A program made the translations under genes and the position numbers. From NCBI RefSeq assembly GCF_017409525.1, contig NZ_JAFQSO010000017.1:46437-110436 (forward strand): 64,000 nucleotides of DNA. The letters run 5' to 3'. The notes below the pieces were generated by a model. The model did no database searches and was not told the DNA's origin. It worked only from the letters and a program-made list of their open reading frames with translations. The DNA comes from Methanobrevibacter sp. (GTDB taxonomy: Archaea; Methanobacteriota; Methanobacteria; Methanobacteriales; Methanobacteriaceae). Shown piece after piece: positions 36,469 through 47,165 of this stretch. How positions within the stretch are numbered: position 1 is the stretch's first letter; each line of letters begins with the position of its first letter.

Positions 36469-38622
36469 ATGCATGAAGTAATAATTTGCGAAAAGCCGAG
36501 TTCTGCTGAAAAAATAGCTAAAGCATTATCGCCTGGCGCTAAAAAGAAAGTTTATAATAAAAAAGTTAAATATTGGGAACTTACACGTGATTCTAAGGAT
36601 ATTACAGTTGTATCCGGTGTTGGTCATTTGTACTCATTAGTCCCCGAAAAATCCAAAAGATATAAGGTTTCTTTTGACCTTCACTGGGCTCCTTCTCATG
36701 AAGTAAATAAAAGCAGCTCATATACTCGCGATTATTTAAGAACCATTAAAAAAGTTGGTAAAAATGCAGACTCATATATTCATGCATGCGATTATGATGT
36801 CGAAGGAACCTTGATTGGGTTCAATGCCTTAAAATATGCCTGTGGGGAGGATTCTTTAAGCAAAGCATCAAGAATGAAATTTTCCACATTAACAAAAAAG
36901 GATATCATCGACGCTTATGAGAATCGAATTGACATTGACATGCATCAGGTAGATAACGGTATTGCCCGCCATATTCTCGATTATTACTTTGGAATGAATA
37001 TTTCCATTGCACTTTCCAATTCCGTTAGAAAGACTAAACACAGATTCTTGAAATTATCCGTTGGAAGAGTGCAGACACCAACTTTGTCCATTCTAGTCAA
37101 ACGTGAAAAGGAGATTAGGGAATTTGTACCTGAACCTTATTGGGTTATCAGAGCTATTTTGGACTTTGAAGGCATTGAAATTAAGCACGTTGCCGGAAAT
37201 ATTTTCGACCGTGAACTGGCTGAAGAGATATTCAACAAGTGCAATGGCAAAGATGCTGTCGTTGATAAGATCAACTTCACCAATTCAAAGACCAGGCCTC
37301 CAGTTCCATTTAATTTAAGCGGTCTTCAGGCTGAAGCTTATAGCGTATTTGGATTTTCACCTAAAAGAACTCAGATTGCTGCTCAAAACCTTTATAGTGC
37401 AGGTTATACTTCTTACCCACGTACTTCATCTCAAAAATTGCCGGAAAGCCTGGGTTTCGATTCAATATTCAAACAGTTATCCGCCAATCCGGAGTTTAAA
37501 AAACACATTTCCAAGCTTCCTTCTAAATTAGTGCCTCATAACGGTAGAAAGGATGATGCTGCCCACCCTCCTATTCACCCAACAGGAATATTGCCTAAGA
37601 AATTGAATAGTGATGAGCAGAAGATTTATAGTCTTATCGTTTACAGGTTCATTGCGGTATTTTTCGAATCAGCCAAATTCGAAACCATGAGTGCCACTTT
37701 GGATATTGAAGGTGAAAAATTCCGTTTCAAGCGCAGGAGAGTTACTCATAAGGGATGGATGGAACATTATCCGTTCAAAAAGATTGATGATGAAAAATTC
37801 CCTGATGTTCAAGAGGGGGATATAATGAGCGTTAAGGAACTTATTTCTGACGAAAAGGAAACCAAACCTCCTGCTCGTTACAATCAGGCTTCTTTAATCA
37901 AAGAACTTGAAAAGAAAAATCTCGGAACCAAAGCCACCCGTGCCGATATTATTGATAAGCTGTATGACAGGAAATACATAGACGGAACCAAGATTGAAGT
38001 TAACCAATTGGGGGAAAATCTAATAGATACCCTAAATACCTATTGTGATAATTTGACTTCAGAAGAGCTTACAAGGGATTTGGAAAATAAACTTGAAGGC
38101 ATTAATCAGGATAAGGCCACTAAAGAGAGCGTCATTAACGAAGGAGAAAAGGATGTTAAAGAAATCCTAACAGACATAGACAAGAATGTTAACGGTATCG
38201 GATCTAAACTTTACGAAGCTTACCAGGCAAGCAATATTGTTGGCGAGTGTAAGTGCGGAGGAAAACTTGTTAAAAGGTCCGGCCGATATGGGGACTTTGT
38301 AGGATGCACCAACTATCCAGATTGTAATGTAACCTATTCCCTTCCAAGAAATGCAAGCATTATCAAAAGCACCTGTGAGAGATGCGGTCTTCCAATGATT
38401 ATTGCAGGCAAAGGCAAGAACAAGCAGGAAATGTGCCTTGACCCGAATTGCGGTAAGGATAAGACCAAACCTCATGACCCTAAAGTCGTTGGGGAATGTC
38501 CAAAATGCGGAAAGGATTTGCTAAAACGTTCAGGCAGATTTGGGGATTTTGTAGGTTGCAGCGGTTTTCCTAAATGTAATTTCACATGCTCTCTGGAAGA
38601 ACTTGAAAGCAAATTGAAATAA
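36469..38622 (+). CDS. topA: DNA topoisomerase I (type IA)
   Basis: The enzyme relaxes negative supercoils by a covalent phosphotyrosine step. The 717-residue protein begins with a TOPRIM domain (EVIICEKPSSAEKIAKAL, HACDYDVEG). The active-site Tyr lies in AGYTSYPRTSSQ near residue 320. At the C-terminus, tetracysteine zinc-ribbon units recur with the pattern GECKCGGKLVKRSGRYGDFVGC, CERCGLPM and GECPKCGKDLLKRSGRFGDFVGC. A gene-proximal GAGGTTGG ribosome site precedes the ATG. Confidence 0.96.
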   Translation: MHEVIICEKPSSAEKIAKALSPGAKKKVYNKKVKYWELTRDSKDITVVSGVGHLYSLVPEKSKRYKVSFDLHWAPSHEVNKSSSYTRDYLRTIKKVGKNADSYIHACDYDVEGTLIGFNALKYACGEDSLSKASRMKFSTLTKKDIIDAYENRIDIDMHQVDNGIARHILDYYFGMNISIALSNSVRKTKHRFLKLSVGRVQTPTLSILVKREKEIREFVPEPYWVIRAILDFEGIEIKHVAGNIFDRELAEEIFNKCNGKDAVVDKINFTNSKTRPPVPFNLSGLQAEAYSVFGFSPKRTQIAAQNLYSAGYTSYPRTSSQKLPESLGFDSIFKQLSANPEFKKHISKLPSKLVPHNGRKDDAAHPPIHPTGILPKKLNSDEQKIYSLIVYRFIAVFFESAKFETMSATLDIEGEKFRFKRRRVTHKGWMEHYPFKKIDDEKFPDVQEGDIMSVKELISDEKETKPPARYNQASLIKELEKKNLGTKATRADIIDKLYDRKYIDGTKIEVNQLGENLIDTLNTYCDNLTSEELTRDLENKLEGINQDKATKESVINEGEKDVKEILTDIDKNVNGIGSKLYEAYQASNIVGECKCGGKLVKRSGRYGDFVGCTNYPDCNVTYSLPRNASIIKSTCERCGLPMIIAGKGKNKQEMCLDPNCGKDKTKPHDPKVVGECPKCGKDLLKRSGRFGDFVGCSGFPKCNFTCSLEELESKLK

Positions 38623-38631
38623 TTATTAAAG

Positions 38632-38680
38632 ATATTGGAACTTTAATCCAATATGCATTACTTTTTAATGTTTTTGATTA
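38632..38680 (+). terminator. topA terminator
   Basis: ATATTGGA (38632-38639) pairs with TCCAATAT (38647-38654), nine bases after the topA stop, followed by T-rich sequence. Confidence 0.55.
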
Positions 38681-38918
38681 GGTTATAATATTTTTTCATT
38701 GAAAATTATTATCTTTTTTTAATATGTTTGTAATTTTGTATAAAGTCCCATATGCAAAATACTTAATAAGGTTAAAAAATAAAAATATAATCTAATAAAA
38801 ATATTAGCAAAAATTTTAATATTTTTATTTAATATCGATATTAAATTAAGAAATTTTAATAATTATAGGATTGTTTTTTAAAACAATTTTTCAAATTAAC
38901 TTAAAATGAGGATTTTTG

Positions 38919-41651
38919 ATGAAAAGAGAAACAATGATGACAGTAGCTAAATCAGTTGTTATTATACTAATTTTATTAGCTGTTGTCTTCGCATTAAAAG
39001 CTCCTGCAGCGGATTTAAACATATTCACTGACGAAGCAAGAGGCGAATATGTTGATTCTTCAGGTCTTCCTTATTTCAGTGAAATGGATTCATATTATAA
39101 CCTGAGGTTGACTGAAGATTATGTAGATCACGGCTATGTAGGGGATGAAAAGATAAACGGTAGTGAGTGGGATATGCATAGGTACGCTCCTACCGGTGAT
39201 GAGATTAATTACGAACTTGGAATTGTATACGTTACTACGTTCTTCCATGATGTTGCGAATAATTTCTTTGGAGGAGATTATTCTGTAAAAGAAATTGCAT
39301 TTTGGACTGGAGCCATCATTTCTTCTTTAGCCGTTATTCCGGCATTCATATTTGCCAGAAGACTGACTAATAATTATGGTGCTATTGTAGCTACCCTGCT
39401 TATAGTGCTTGCTCCGAACTACTTTGCGCACACATTCCCAGGATTTTTCGATACAGATATGTTTTACTACATATTTTCACTGTTCTTTATATTCTTCTTT
39501 ATAGAGAGTATACGGGCAAAAAATATCCTGTATAAGGTTTTATTTGCAATTTTATCTATTATTTCAATAGGTTTATTCTCCCAATCATGGACAGGTTATA
39601 TCTTTTATGTAGGTCTTATGGGAATATTCTCAGTTGTTTACTTAATTGCTTGTTACATCTTTAATGTTGGTGACGACAATCAAGAGGAGTATCCAAATAA
39701 ACTTCAATGGTTCATACATCAAAAACACCTGCTGTCTATTATTATTCTAGGTGTTATCGGATTCGTCGGCATTGCATTTTTCAAAGGTTTCGACGGAGCA
39801 ATTGGTATATTTAGTGAATTGCTTAATTTGCTTTCATTGCAATCTGCTTCTCGTGCTGTAAGCGGATTCCCGAACGTACTTGTTTCTGTTGCAGAGATGC
39901 AAATGCCATCCATGCTTGGTAGTGGAATGACATCAGCATTTTTAGCTAATACTAACGGTGTTGTAAACGGTATTGGTGGTATTACTATATTATTTGCTGG
40001 TTTATCCGTATTGTATGTCTTTGTAAAGAAAACTTTCAAATTTTGGAGAAGTGGAGTCAAATCTACTAGCAGTAATGATAAAAAATTAACAAAAGGCAAA
40101 AATAAGTCTTCTAAAAAACCACCAAAAAGCAAAAGGGAATCTTCTGCTAAGAAAATTGATGATAAACTTAAATTTAAAATCAATGTTGGTGACATTGGAT
40201 TCGGTTCCACTGATGAACTTTTATCATCAAAACGCTTAACTGTATTGTATACTTGTCTGTTTGTTGTTTGGGTAGTTATTACAATTCTTGCTGTAACTAG
40301 AGGTTCAAGGTTCATTACAACAATCGTATTGCCATTTGGACTTTTAGCTGGTATATTTACCGGTTTCGCAATCGATTATATTAAGAATAAATTAAGCAAT
40401 GACAAATGGATAGCTGCATTGTTCTTCATTTTTGGATTTTTGGCTGCAGTTCCAGTAGCCCAAATAAATATGATGTTTGGTATCTTATTGTTCTTGGCCA
40501 TTGCAGCATTTGGAATAATTTCAGTATATGGCATCAAATCCAATTCAGCAACTATAAAGATGCCTGTTAAAAAGTACGTGCTTATTGTGGCATTAATACT
40601 CGCATTATTATCTCCAACTGTTTGTGGTGCTTTTATCACTTCCGAAACAGTTGTTCCAGGTACCAGCGATTCAATGTGGAATGCTATGAAATGGGTGGGC
40701 GAAAATACTGATGAAGATACTGTAATCACATCCTGGTGGGACTTCGGTTACCTCTTTGAGATTGCTGCTGATAGACAAGTAACATTCGATGGAGGTTCTC
40801 AGTCAGGTGAACGTGCATTCTGGCTGGGTCAGGCGATGACGACGGATAATCTGGAATTGTCCGCAGGTATCTTTAGAATGTTGGATTCAACAGGTACTCA
40901 GGCTACTGCAGCGTTAGTTAATTATACTAACGATACAGGTAAGGCTACTGATATCCTAATTGACATTTTACCTAGAACATCTGAGGATGCTAAGAACACT
41001 TTGATGAATAACTATAGTTTGACTGCCGAGCAGGCAGATGATGTAGTACAGTACACTCACCCTGCTGAAGTGCGTCCTGTTATATTTGTAGCGTCTGCGG
41101 ATATGCTTCAAAAAGCAGGTTGGTGGAGTTACTTCGGTGCTTGGGACTTCGAGAACCAATCATCTGAAAACTATAATTACTACATACCTCAATCAGGTTC
41201 AGCAAACATTACTCCTGGAAATTCAGGTAAAGTGCTTTTATTTGAAGACCAAGGTATGACTATCAATGCAGTCATTGATAGGAAAGACAATAATACCACT
41301 GGATACACCGAAGCGGTATACACCGAAACCGGTGAACAAATATATGTCAATGATACTCCGTACAACCCATTGAACATTTCAAATATACTCGTAATCGAAG
41401 ACGGATATATTGTGAAAAACGAATCTGTAGGAGATGTTGAAAATGCCAACTATACATTATTCGTGATGGGTTACGGCAATGACTACACACCTATCTTAAT
41501 CAGTAACGAATTGGTTAATTCGATGTTTACCAGATTGTACCTGTTAGGTGGTGCCGGTCAGGACATCTTTGAAAATGTTCACATGGAAAACGGTGTGATG
41601 CTGTTCAACGTAAACTTTGACAACACTGTTGCCGGTGGATCCACTGGATAG
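38919..41651 (+). CDS. aglB: Oligosaccharyltransferase AglB (STT3 family)
   Basis: AglB transfers lipid-linked glycans to Asn in the N-X-S/T sequons of secreted proteins at the outer face of the membrane. The 910-residue product has an N-terminal signal-anchor, about a dozen membrane segments, and acidic loop motifs (GFFDTDMFYY for the catalytic Asp region). A Lys/Ser-rich cytosolic loop lies around residues 385-415. A soluble C-terminal domain carries the WWDFGY motif (about residue 605) that reads the sequon. The ATG at 38919 is spaced well from GAGG. The window encodes secreted, Asn/Thr-rich surface proteins that are plausible substrates. Confidence 0.93.
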   Translation: MKRETMMTVAKSVVIILILLAVVFALKAPAADLNIFTDEARGEYVDSSGLPYFSEMDSYYNLRLTEDYVDHGYVGDEKINGSEWDMHRYAPTGDEINYELGIVYVTTFFHDVANNFFGGDYSVKEIAFWTGAIISSLAVIPAFIFARRLTNNYGAIVATLLIVLAPNYFAHTFPGFFDTDMFYYIFSLFFIFFFIESIRAKNILYKVLFAILSIISIGLFSQSWTGYIFYVGLMGIFSVVYLIACYIFNVGDDNQEEYPNKLQWFIHQKHLLSIIILGVIGFVGIAFFKGFDGAIGIFSELLNLLSLQSASRAVSGFPNVLVSVAEMQMPSMLGSGMTSAFLANTNGVVNGIGGITILFAGLSVLYVFVKKTFKFWRSGVKSTSSNDKKLTKGKNKSSKKPPKSKRESSAKKIDDKLKFKINVGDIGFGSTDELLSSKRLTVLYTCLFVVWVVITILAVTRGSRFITTIVLPFGLLAGIFTGFAIDYIKNKLSNDKWIAALFFIFGFLAAVPVAQINMMFGILLFLAIAAFGIISVYGIKSNSATIKMPVKKYVLIVALILALLSPTVCGAFITSETVVPGTSDSMWNAMKWVGENTDEDTVITSWWDFGYLFEIAADRQVTFDGGSQSGERAFWLGQAMTTDNLELSAGIFRMLDSTGTQATAALVNYTNDTGKATDILIDILPRTSEDAKNTLMNNYSLTAEQADDVVQYTHPAEVRPVIFVASADMLQKAGWWSYFGAWDFENQSSENYNYYIPQSGSANITPGNSGKVLLFEDQGMTINAVIDRKDNNTTGYTEAVYTETGEQIYVNDTPYNPLNISNILVIEDGYIVKNESVGDVENANYTLFVMGYGNDYTPILISNELVNSMFTRLYLLGGAGQDIFENVHMENGVMLFNVNFDNTVAGGSTG

Positions 41652-41660
41652 ACAAAATAC

Positions 41661-41695
41661 TTAGATTAGGTCTGCCTAATCTAAACTTTTTTTTT
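41661..41695 (+). terminator. Strong aglB terminator
   Basis: TTAGATTAGG (41661-41670) and CCTAATCTAA (41675-41684) form a perfect 10-bp stem with a TCTG loop. A run of nine T follows. Confidence 0.85.
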
Positions 41696-41723
41696 ATTTT
41701 TTTTAAATTAATATGGTGATTTG

Positions 41724-42818
41724 ATGGGGATAGAGGAGAAAATAAAAGACATTGAAGAGGAAATTCAAAAGACACCATATAATAAAGCAACTTCACACCA
41801 CATAGGTAAACTTAAAGCTAAATTATCTAAACTAAAGGAAGAATCACTTCAAAGAAGCAGTGGTGGGTCTAAAGGACAAGGTTTTCATGTAAAAAAATCT
41901 GGTGATGCTACCGTTGTGCTTGTAGGTTTTCCTTCCGTTGGTAAATCCACTCTATTAAATAACATTACAAATGCTGAAAGTAAGGTTGGAGCTTATCAGT
42001 TTACTACTTTAGATATTGTCCCCGGAGTGATGGAGCATAAAAATGCTAAGATTCAAGTTTTCGATATTCCTGGAATTATTACCGGTGCAAGCAGCGGTAA
42101 AGGAAGGGGTAAAGAAATATTGTCTGTTGCAAGAACTGCAGATTTAATTTTAGTGGTGTTGGATACATTCAATCCCCAACATGTTAATGTAATTTTAAAA
42201 GAACTGAGAGCTATTGGTATCAGGCCAAATGAACAACCGCCTGACGTTACTGTTAAGAGAAAAAAACTTGGCGGTGTGAAAGTTTCATCCACCTGTAAGT
42301 TAACACATATGGATGAAAAGACAATAAGGTCAATTCTAAACGAATATGGCTACATTAATGCAGATGTTCTTTTCAGAGACGATGTAACAATGGACCAGTT
42401 CATTGACGTGCTTGATAGAAACAAATCCTATGTTCCGATGTTGATTCTGCTCAATAAGGTCGACCTTGTCGATGATGCGTATGTTGAAGAGCTTAAAAAG
42501 TATATCCCTGAATTTATTCCGATTTCTGCTGATAAAAATACGAATATTGATGAGTTAAAAGATATAATATTTGATAATTTGGACCTTGTCAGAGTTTATC
42601 TAAAGCCACAAGGAAGAAAGGCAGATATGGAAGATCCATTGGTCATTAAAAAAGGTTCTACAGTCATTGATGCATGCGGCAAGCTGCACCGTGAGTTTGT
42701 TAAAAACTTTAGGCATGCCAAGATTTGGGGAACTTCAGTCAAATTCCCAGGCCAAAAAGTAGGTCCTGACCATGTGCTTGAAGATGAGGATGTCTTAAGG
42801 GTCATTCTTAAAAAATAA
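41724..42818 (+). CDS. drg: DRG-family GTP-binding protein
   Basis: This is the archaeal counterpart of eukaryotic DRG/Rbg translation-associated GTPases. The 364-residue protein has an N-terminal helical region, the P-loop [11 protein letters not shown] (about residue 72), the G3 motif DIPGI, NKVD and SADKN. A C-terminal TGS domain follows (about residues 290-364), with [20 protein letters not shown]. The ATG follows GGTGAT; an in-frame TTG directly precedes it. Binding to ribosomes is inferred from the family. Confidence 0.93.
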   Translation: MGIEEKIKDIEEEIQKTPYNKATSHHIGKLKAKLSKLKEESLQRSSGGSKGQGFHVKKSGDATVVLVGFPSVGKSTLLNNITNAESKVGAYQFTTLDIVPGVMEHKNAKIQVFDIPGIITGASSGKGRGKEILSVARTADLILVVLDTFNPQHVNVILKELRAIGIRPNEQPPDVTVKRKKLGGVKVSSTCKLTHMDEKTIRSILNEYGYINADVLFRDDVTMDQFIDVLDRNKSYVPMLILLNKVDLVDDAYVEELKKYIPEFIPISADKNTNIDELKDIIFDNLDLVRVYLKPQGRKADMEDPLVIKKGSTVIDACGKLHREFVKNFRHAKIWGTSVKFPGQKVGPDHVLEDEDVLRVILKK

Positions 42819-42829
42819 TTCTGATTATC

Positions 42830-43375
42830 ATGTTTAAAACTATTTTTATAACTGGTACTCCTTGCACTGGCAAGACGACTGTTGGTGAAGTATTGTCAGA
42901 TAAATTAAATTGCAGATTAATTAAAATCAACGATTTGGCTATTGAAAACGGTTTTGTTTTAGGAATTGATGATGAAAAGGGTTATAAAGTCATTGATATT
43001 CCAGCATTGAATGAAAAAGTTTCAGAGATTATTTACGGTAGTGAAGAATTGCTTATTTTTGAGGGGCATCTGTCTCATTTGTGCTCAGGTGCGGATAAAG
43101 TGATAGTCTTAAGGGTTAGGCCAGAAATTTTAAAGTCCAGGCTTGAAGCCCGTGATTATTCAGATGCTAAAATTCAAGAGAATCTGGAAGCGGAAGCTAT
43201 GGGAGTATGCAGTGCTGAAGCTTATGAGCTTTATGGCGAGGATATTTCAGAAATTGATGCTACTGACATGTCCGTTTTAGAGATTGCAGATTTAATATCT
43301 GATATTGTTGGGGGAAAGATTAATCCTAGTGTTGGCGAAATTGATTTTATGGATTGGTTAATTTCAAATCCCTGA
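42830..43375 (+). CDS. AK6/Fap7-type adenylate kinase
   Basis: The 181-residue protein has the Walker A motif FITGTPCTGKTT, FEGHLSHLC, the lid region EARDYSDAKIQENLEAEAMG and a Walker-B-like VIVLRVRPE. The family (Fap7/hCINAP in eukaryotes) has adenylate kinase and ATPase activity and helps ribosomal small-subunit maturation. It lies 11 bases after the DRG gene, so the two are probably co-transcribed, which fits a shared ribosome role. Confidence 0.88.
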   Translation: MFKTIFITGTPCTGKTTVGEVLSDKLNCRLIKINDLAIENGFVLGIDDEKGYKVIDIPALNEKVSEIIYGSEELLIFEGHLSHLCSGADKVIVLRVRPEILKSRLEARDYSDAKIQENLEAEAMGVCSAEAYELYGEDISEIDATDMSVLEIADLISDIVGGKINPSVGEIDFMDWLISNP

Positions 43376-43647
43376 TTTTTTGCATTGATTTTGATAAATT
43401 AAATGCATTGAAAGAGTATATGGGTTAGAATAACTCATTTATTTATTTATTTTTTAATTATCTAGTTTTGAAGGTAAATTGGTATAAAATCCATAACCTT
43501 TATAAATGGTAATATACATATTTATTCTTAATATTCATATTAACCTAAGGTTTATTTTAACTATGGTTTTTGTTTTAATTTGCGCAAATCATTTTAATTC
43601 AATTTTGAATATTATATCCTATTTTCATAATTATGAGGAGGATATTT

Positions 43648-44013
43648 TTGAGTAGAGGAAAACGACCTAAATGGATGATTAACATAGCGATTGAAAGAAT
43701 GAACATTCTTTTTGAGCGTGCTGAGATGGAATTCATCACCCATCCTGAGAGATCCAATCGTTATGTGGAACTTGCATTGAAATTGTCCACTAAATACAAT
43801 ACCAAGGTCCCTGAAAAATGGACTCGAAGGTATTGTAAGGAATGTAAGAAGTTTCTCTACCCTGGCCATAATTGCACCGTCCGGCTAGTTAACTCAGAGG
43901 TTAACATTTTTTGTGGTGAATGTGGTCATGTAATGAAAATTCCTTATCGCAAGGAAAAAAAGTTAAAAAGGAGAGCTAAATATGAGTCACACAAAAAAAG
44001 AAATGATGAATAG
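43648..44013 (+). CDS. rnp4: Ribonuclease P protein component 4 (Rpp21/Rpr2)
   Basis: This is a zinc-ribbon subunit of archaeal RNase P, which processes tRNA 5' ends. The protein is 121 residues if started at the TTG at 43648, five bases after GAGGAGG; an upstream ATG at 43633 overlaps that site. The motifs RYCKECKKFLYPGHNC and CGECGH provide the four zinc cysteines. It overlaps the YhbY-like gene by 32 bases. Confidence 0.92.
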   Translation: MSRGKRPKWMINIAIERMNILFERAEMEFITHPERSNRYVELALKLSTKYNTKVPEKWTRRYCKECKKFLYPGHNCTVRLVNSEVNIFCGECGHVMKIPYRKEKKLKRRAKYESHKKRNDE

Positions 44014-44239
44014 AGCTCTTAATGCGATGACAATTAACATTGGTAAAAGTGGCGTTAATGATAATGTTATTGAAGAAATCAAGCGCCAACTCAAGGCTAA
44101 TGAGATTGTTAAACTTAAATTTGCAAAAAATATCGCTAGAAATAAAGATGATTACATAGATGAAATAGTCTCTAAGACAAGAGCGCAGCTCATTGACGTT
44201 AGAGGCCACGTTGCTGTAATCTACAAGAAAAAGCCTTAA
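43982..44239 (+). CDS. YhbY-like CRM-domain RNA-binding protein
   Basis: The 85-residue protein is a single CRM domain (INIGKSGVNDNVIEEI, VKLKF, the GxxG-type RGHVAVIYKKK end). Bacterial YhbY associates with the 50S precursor, and the archaeal form is thought to bind RNA similarly. Overlap with the RNase P subunit gene indicates translational coupling. It precedes the ribosomal protein eS19 gene. Confidence 0.9.
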   Translation: MSHTKKEMMNRALNAMTINIGKSGVNDNVIEEIKRQLKANEIVKLKFAKNIARNKDDYIDEIVSKTRAQLIDVRGHVAVIYKKKP

Positions 44240-44334
44240 ACATTTTAAATTTAGAGTTACAGGCCCTATTTTTTAGGTCTTAAATTTACAGTGGATTAAG
44301 CTACAATTATTTAATAAAATATTGGAGAATTAAT

Positions 44335-44772
44335 ATGACTACTGTATTTGATGTACCTGCAGATTTATTAATTAAAAAAGTCGCAGAAGAATTTAAAAAT
44401 AACGAAAAAATCAATTCCCCTGCATGGTCCAATTTTGTTAAAACTGGTGTTCACAAAGAAAGAAAACCAGAAAATGCTGATTGGTGGTATATAAGAACTG
44501 CTTCTATCATCAGAAGAGTTTACATGGACGGTCCTGTAGGAGTAATGAGTTTAAGAACTTTCTACGGTGGTAAAAAAGACCGTGGTGTACGTCCTGAAGT
44601 ATTCAGAAAAGGAAGCGGATCCATTGTCAGAACCGCACTTCACCAACTGGAAGACGCAGGATACGTGGAAAAAGTTGAAGGTGGAAGAGTTGTTTCCCCA
44701 GCAGGAAGATCATTCTTAGATAAAATTTCTGCTGAAATCATTAAAGATATTCCTGAACTTGAAAAATATTAA
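44335..44772 (+). CDS. rps19e: Ribosomal protein eS19
   Basis: This small-subunit protein is shared with eukaryotes. The 145-residue product has [20 protein letters not shown], the [19 protein letters not shown] signature and [23 protein letters not shown]. It starts a compact run of translation genes. Confidence 0.96.
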   Translation: MTTVFDVPADLLIKKVAEEFKNNEKINSPAWSNFVKTGVHKERKPENADWWYIRTASIIRRVYMDGPVGVMSLRTFYGGKKDRGVRPEVFRKGSGSIVRTALHQLEDAGYVEKVEGGRVVSPAGRSFLDKISAEIIKDIPELEKY

Positions 44773-44793
44773 TTATAATTCGGAGAGTTTGAT

Positions 44794-45156
44794 ATGAGCG
44801 ATTTAGATGAAATTCGTCAAAAAAGAATGGCTGAATTACAAGCTCAACAGGCTGCTATGCAAAATCAAGCACAGCAACAACAAGCTGCTGCTCAAGCACA
44901 ACAGCAAGAAGCACAAAGACAACAGTTCGAGGCTCAGAAAAAACAAATTTTAGGTCAGATATTGACTCCTGAAGCTCGTACTAGATTGGGAAATCTTAGA
45001 TTAACTAAACCTGAACTTGTTGAAAATATTGAACTTCAATTAATTCAATCAGCTCAAGCTGGAAGTTTAAGAGGCAAAGTCACTGACGAACAACTAAAAG
45101 TTCTTTTAAGACAAATTGCTGGTCAAAAAAGAGAAATTAAAATTACAAGGAAATAA
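44794..45156 (+). CDS. PDCD5-family DNA-binding protein
   Basis: The 120-residue protein has a Gln/Ala-rich N-terminal helix and a three-helix core (QILTPEARTRLGNLRLTKPELVENIE, LKVLLRQIAGQKREIKITRK). Archaeal homologues bind DNA weakly; function is not settled. The position between eS19 and the PP-loop gene is conserved in many euryarchaea. Confidence 0.92.
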   Translation: MSDLDEIRQKRMAELQAQQAAMQNQAQQQQAAAQAQQQEAQRQQFEAQKKQILGQILTPEARTRLGNLRLTKPELVENIELQLIQSAQAGSLRGKVTDEQLKVLLRQIAGQKREIKITRK

Positions 45157-45161
45157 TATCG

Positions 45162-45746
45162 ATGAAAGCTGGTGTATTGTATAGTGGTGGAAAAGATTCA
45201 TCTTTCATGGCAGTCATGCTTAAAAGATTAGGTCTTGACGTTGAATTATGCACAGCCAATTTTGGCGTTTATGATTCATATATTCCGGCCAGTAAATCAG
45301 CAGCATCCTTAGGTTTTAATCATAAGGTTTTAAAATTAGATTTCGAACTTCTTGATAAAACCTGTGACATGATAATGAAGGACGGATTTCCGAATGATGG
45401 AATAAAGTTTATTCATGAAAATGTTATAGAAGAGGTCTCGGAAAAATACGATATTATTGCCGATGGGACAAGACGTGATGATAGGACTCCAAAATTAAAT
45501 GTCAATCAAATAAGAAGTCTTGAAGATAGAAAAAATGTTCAATATATAAATCTGGACAGTTTCGGCCATAAGTCTGTGAAATTGATTACATCCAATTTAT
45601 TTGAAATTTCTCATGAAAAGTCAAATAAGGACAATAGCTCAGATTATGAGGTTGAAATCAGGACTTTAATTGATGAGAAAGGAGGAAATTCATTAAACAT
45701 ATTCCCGGAACATTATCAAACTCGTGTTATTGGATATAAAGAATAA
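45162..45746 (+). CDS. PP-loop ATP-pyrophosphatase domain protein
   Basis: The 194-residue protein opens with [14 protein letters not shown], the SGGxDS PP-loop that activates a substrate by adenylylation. The archaeal COG2117-type family is predicted to act in tRNA modification, but the substrate is unknown. No cysteine pair of the thiolation type is obvious. It lies five bases after the PDCD5 gene and just before eL39. Confidence 0.8.
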   Translation: MKAGVLYSGGKDSSFMAVMLKRLGLDVELCTANFGVYDSYIPASKSAASLGFNHKVLKLDFELLDKTCDMIMKDGFPNDGIKFIHENVIEEVSEKYDIIADGTRRDDRTPKLNVNQIRSLEDRKNVQYINLDSFGHKSVKLITSNLFEISHEKSNKDNSSDYEVEIRTLIDEKGGNSLNIFPEHYQTRVIGYKE

Positions 45747-45766
45747 TTATTATTACAGGTGAGAAA

Positions 45767-45922
45767 ATGAGTAGAAATAAACCATTAGCTAAAAAATTAA
45801 GAATGGCAAAAGCAAACAAACAAAATAGGAGAATTCCAATCTGGGCTTATGCTAAAACTAACCGTAAACTTAGATACAGACCAAAACCTAGACATTGGAG
45901 AAGAAACAGTCTTAAATTATAA
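45767..45922 (+). CDS. rpl39e: Ribosomal protein eL39
   Basis: This 51-residue, highly basic protein ([46 protein letters not shown]) matches eL39 over its full length. It lies near the peptide exit tunnel. GGTGAG precedes the ATG. Confidence 0.96.
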   Translation: MSRNKPLAKKLRMAKANKQNRRIPIWAYAKTNRKLRYRPKPRHWRRNSLKL

Positions 45923-45933
45923 GAGGGGTTAAA

Positions 45934-46179
45934 ATGGAAAGAGTTTACACAATTCCACTTAGAAACGTAAAAAATGTCAAAAGGACCATCAGAGCTCCTA
46001 GAGCAATCAGGGAAGTACAAAACTTCTTAACTAAACACATGAAAGCTGAAGAAGTTAAACTTGATGAGTCTATCAATCATGCAATTTGGGAAAGAGGTAT
46101 TCAAAAAATACCTTCTAAAATTACTGTAAAAGCAGTTAAAGATGATGATGGTGTTGTAAAAGCTACTTTAGCAGAATAG
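45934..46179 (+). CDS. rpl31e: Ribosomal protein eL31
   Basis: The 81-residue product has [20 protein letters not shown] and [17 protein letters not shown], diagnostic for eL31. The start is 11 bases after eL39, with an AGAGGGGT ribosome site. Confidence 0.96.
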   Translation: MERVYTIPLRNVKNVKRTIRAPRAIREVQNFLTKHMKAEEVKLDESINHAIWERGIQKIPSKITVKAVKDDDGVVKATLAE

Positions 46180-46224
46180 GCTATAGTACCTTCGCCATAT
46201 ATTTGATTAATGTGAGGTAACAAT

Positions 46225-46899
46225 ATGTTGAAAAGAGTCGATATTGTAGGAAATCCGAATATAGGAGTATTCATTCTTGCAACTGATGATGTGGCTATTG
46301 TTCCTTATAATCTTTTAGATGAAAAAGCTGAAATTATTAAGGAAACATTAGGAATCGATGTTGTCAAATCTTCTATTTCCGGCAGCAATCTTATAGGATC
46401 TTTAGCTGTAGCTAATTCAAATGGTATTGTTGTTTCCCCACATGTTTTGGATAGAGAAGTTAAGCAATTTGAAGAATTGGACTTAAAAGTTGCCACTATT
46501 CCTTCACAGTATACTGCTGTGGGAAATATTGTAGCTGCAAATGACAATGGCGCTATTGTAAGTCCGTTCTTATCTGAAGATGCATGCAATATAATTGAAG
46601 AAACTTTGGATGTAGATGTCGAATCCCGCTCAATTAGTGGAAGCGACATTATCGGATCTTTAATTAAAGTTACTAATAATGGATTTTTAATAACTAAAAA
46701 TGCAACTTCCAGTGATATTAACTTGGCTCGTAAAGTATTTGGTGTTGAAGGAGATATTGGTACTGTCGGTAAAGGTATTTCTTTAGTTGGTGCTTGCTCC
46801 ATTGCTAATTCACATGGTGCAATCGTAGCTAAAGATAGTACTGGTCCTGAAATGGCTAGAGTTGAAGAAGCATTAGGCTTTTTAGATGATAATTTTTAA
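46225..46899 (+). CDS. eif6: Translation initiation factor aIF6
   Basis: aIF6 binds the large subunit and prevents premature joining. The 224-residue protein shows the five-fold repeated pseudo-symmetric pattern (GNPNIGVFILATDD, ISGSNLIGSLAVANSNGIVVSP, AAANDNGAIVSPF and equivalents). GTGAGG precedes the ATG. Confidence 0.96.
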   Translation: MLKRVDIVGNPNIGVFILATDDVAIVPYNLLDEKAEIIKETLGIDVVKSSISGSNLIGSLAVANSNGIVVSPHVLDREVKQFEELDLKVATIPSQYTAVGNIVAANDNGAIVSPFLSEDACNIIEETLDVDVESRSISGSDIIGSLIKVTNNGFLITKNATSSDINLARKVFGVEGDIGTVGKGISLVGACSIANSHGAIVAKDSTGPEMARVEEALGFLDDNF

Positions 46900-46923
46900 T
46901 TAATATATCATGAGGGATTTTAT

Positions 46924-47148
46924 ATGTTAACAAAAATTTACAGAGTTAAAGGTACTTTTGTAATGGGCGATGAATATCATAAGTTTACTAAAGAATACAA
47001 AGCTACTTGTGAAGCTGATATTGAAGAAAAAATCTTTGAACGTTTCGGAAGTAAACATGGTATTAACAGGAATCAAATTTCAATCAAATCTATTGAAGAA
47101 ATTGCTCCTGAAGATGTTGAAGACCCAATTGTAAAAGAAATTTTATAA
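46924..47148 (+). CDS. rpl18a: Ribosomal protein eL20 (L18a/LX)
   Basis: The 74-residue short archaeal form (LTKIYRVKGTFVMG, EKIFERFGSKHGINRNQISI) is found next to aIF6 and prefoldin in many euryarchaea. Confidence 0.93.
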   Translation: MLTKIYRVKGTFVMGDEYHKFTKEYKATCEADIEEKIFERFGSKHGINRNQISIKSIEEIAPEDVEDPIVKEIL

Positions 47149-47165
47149 GTTTTGTTGGTGTTACC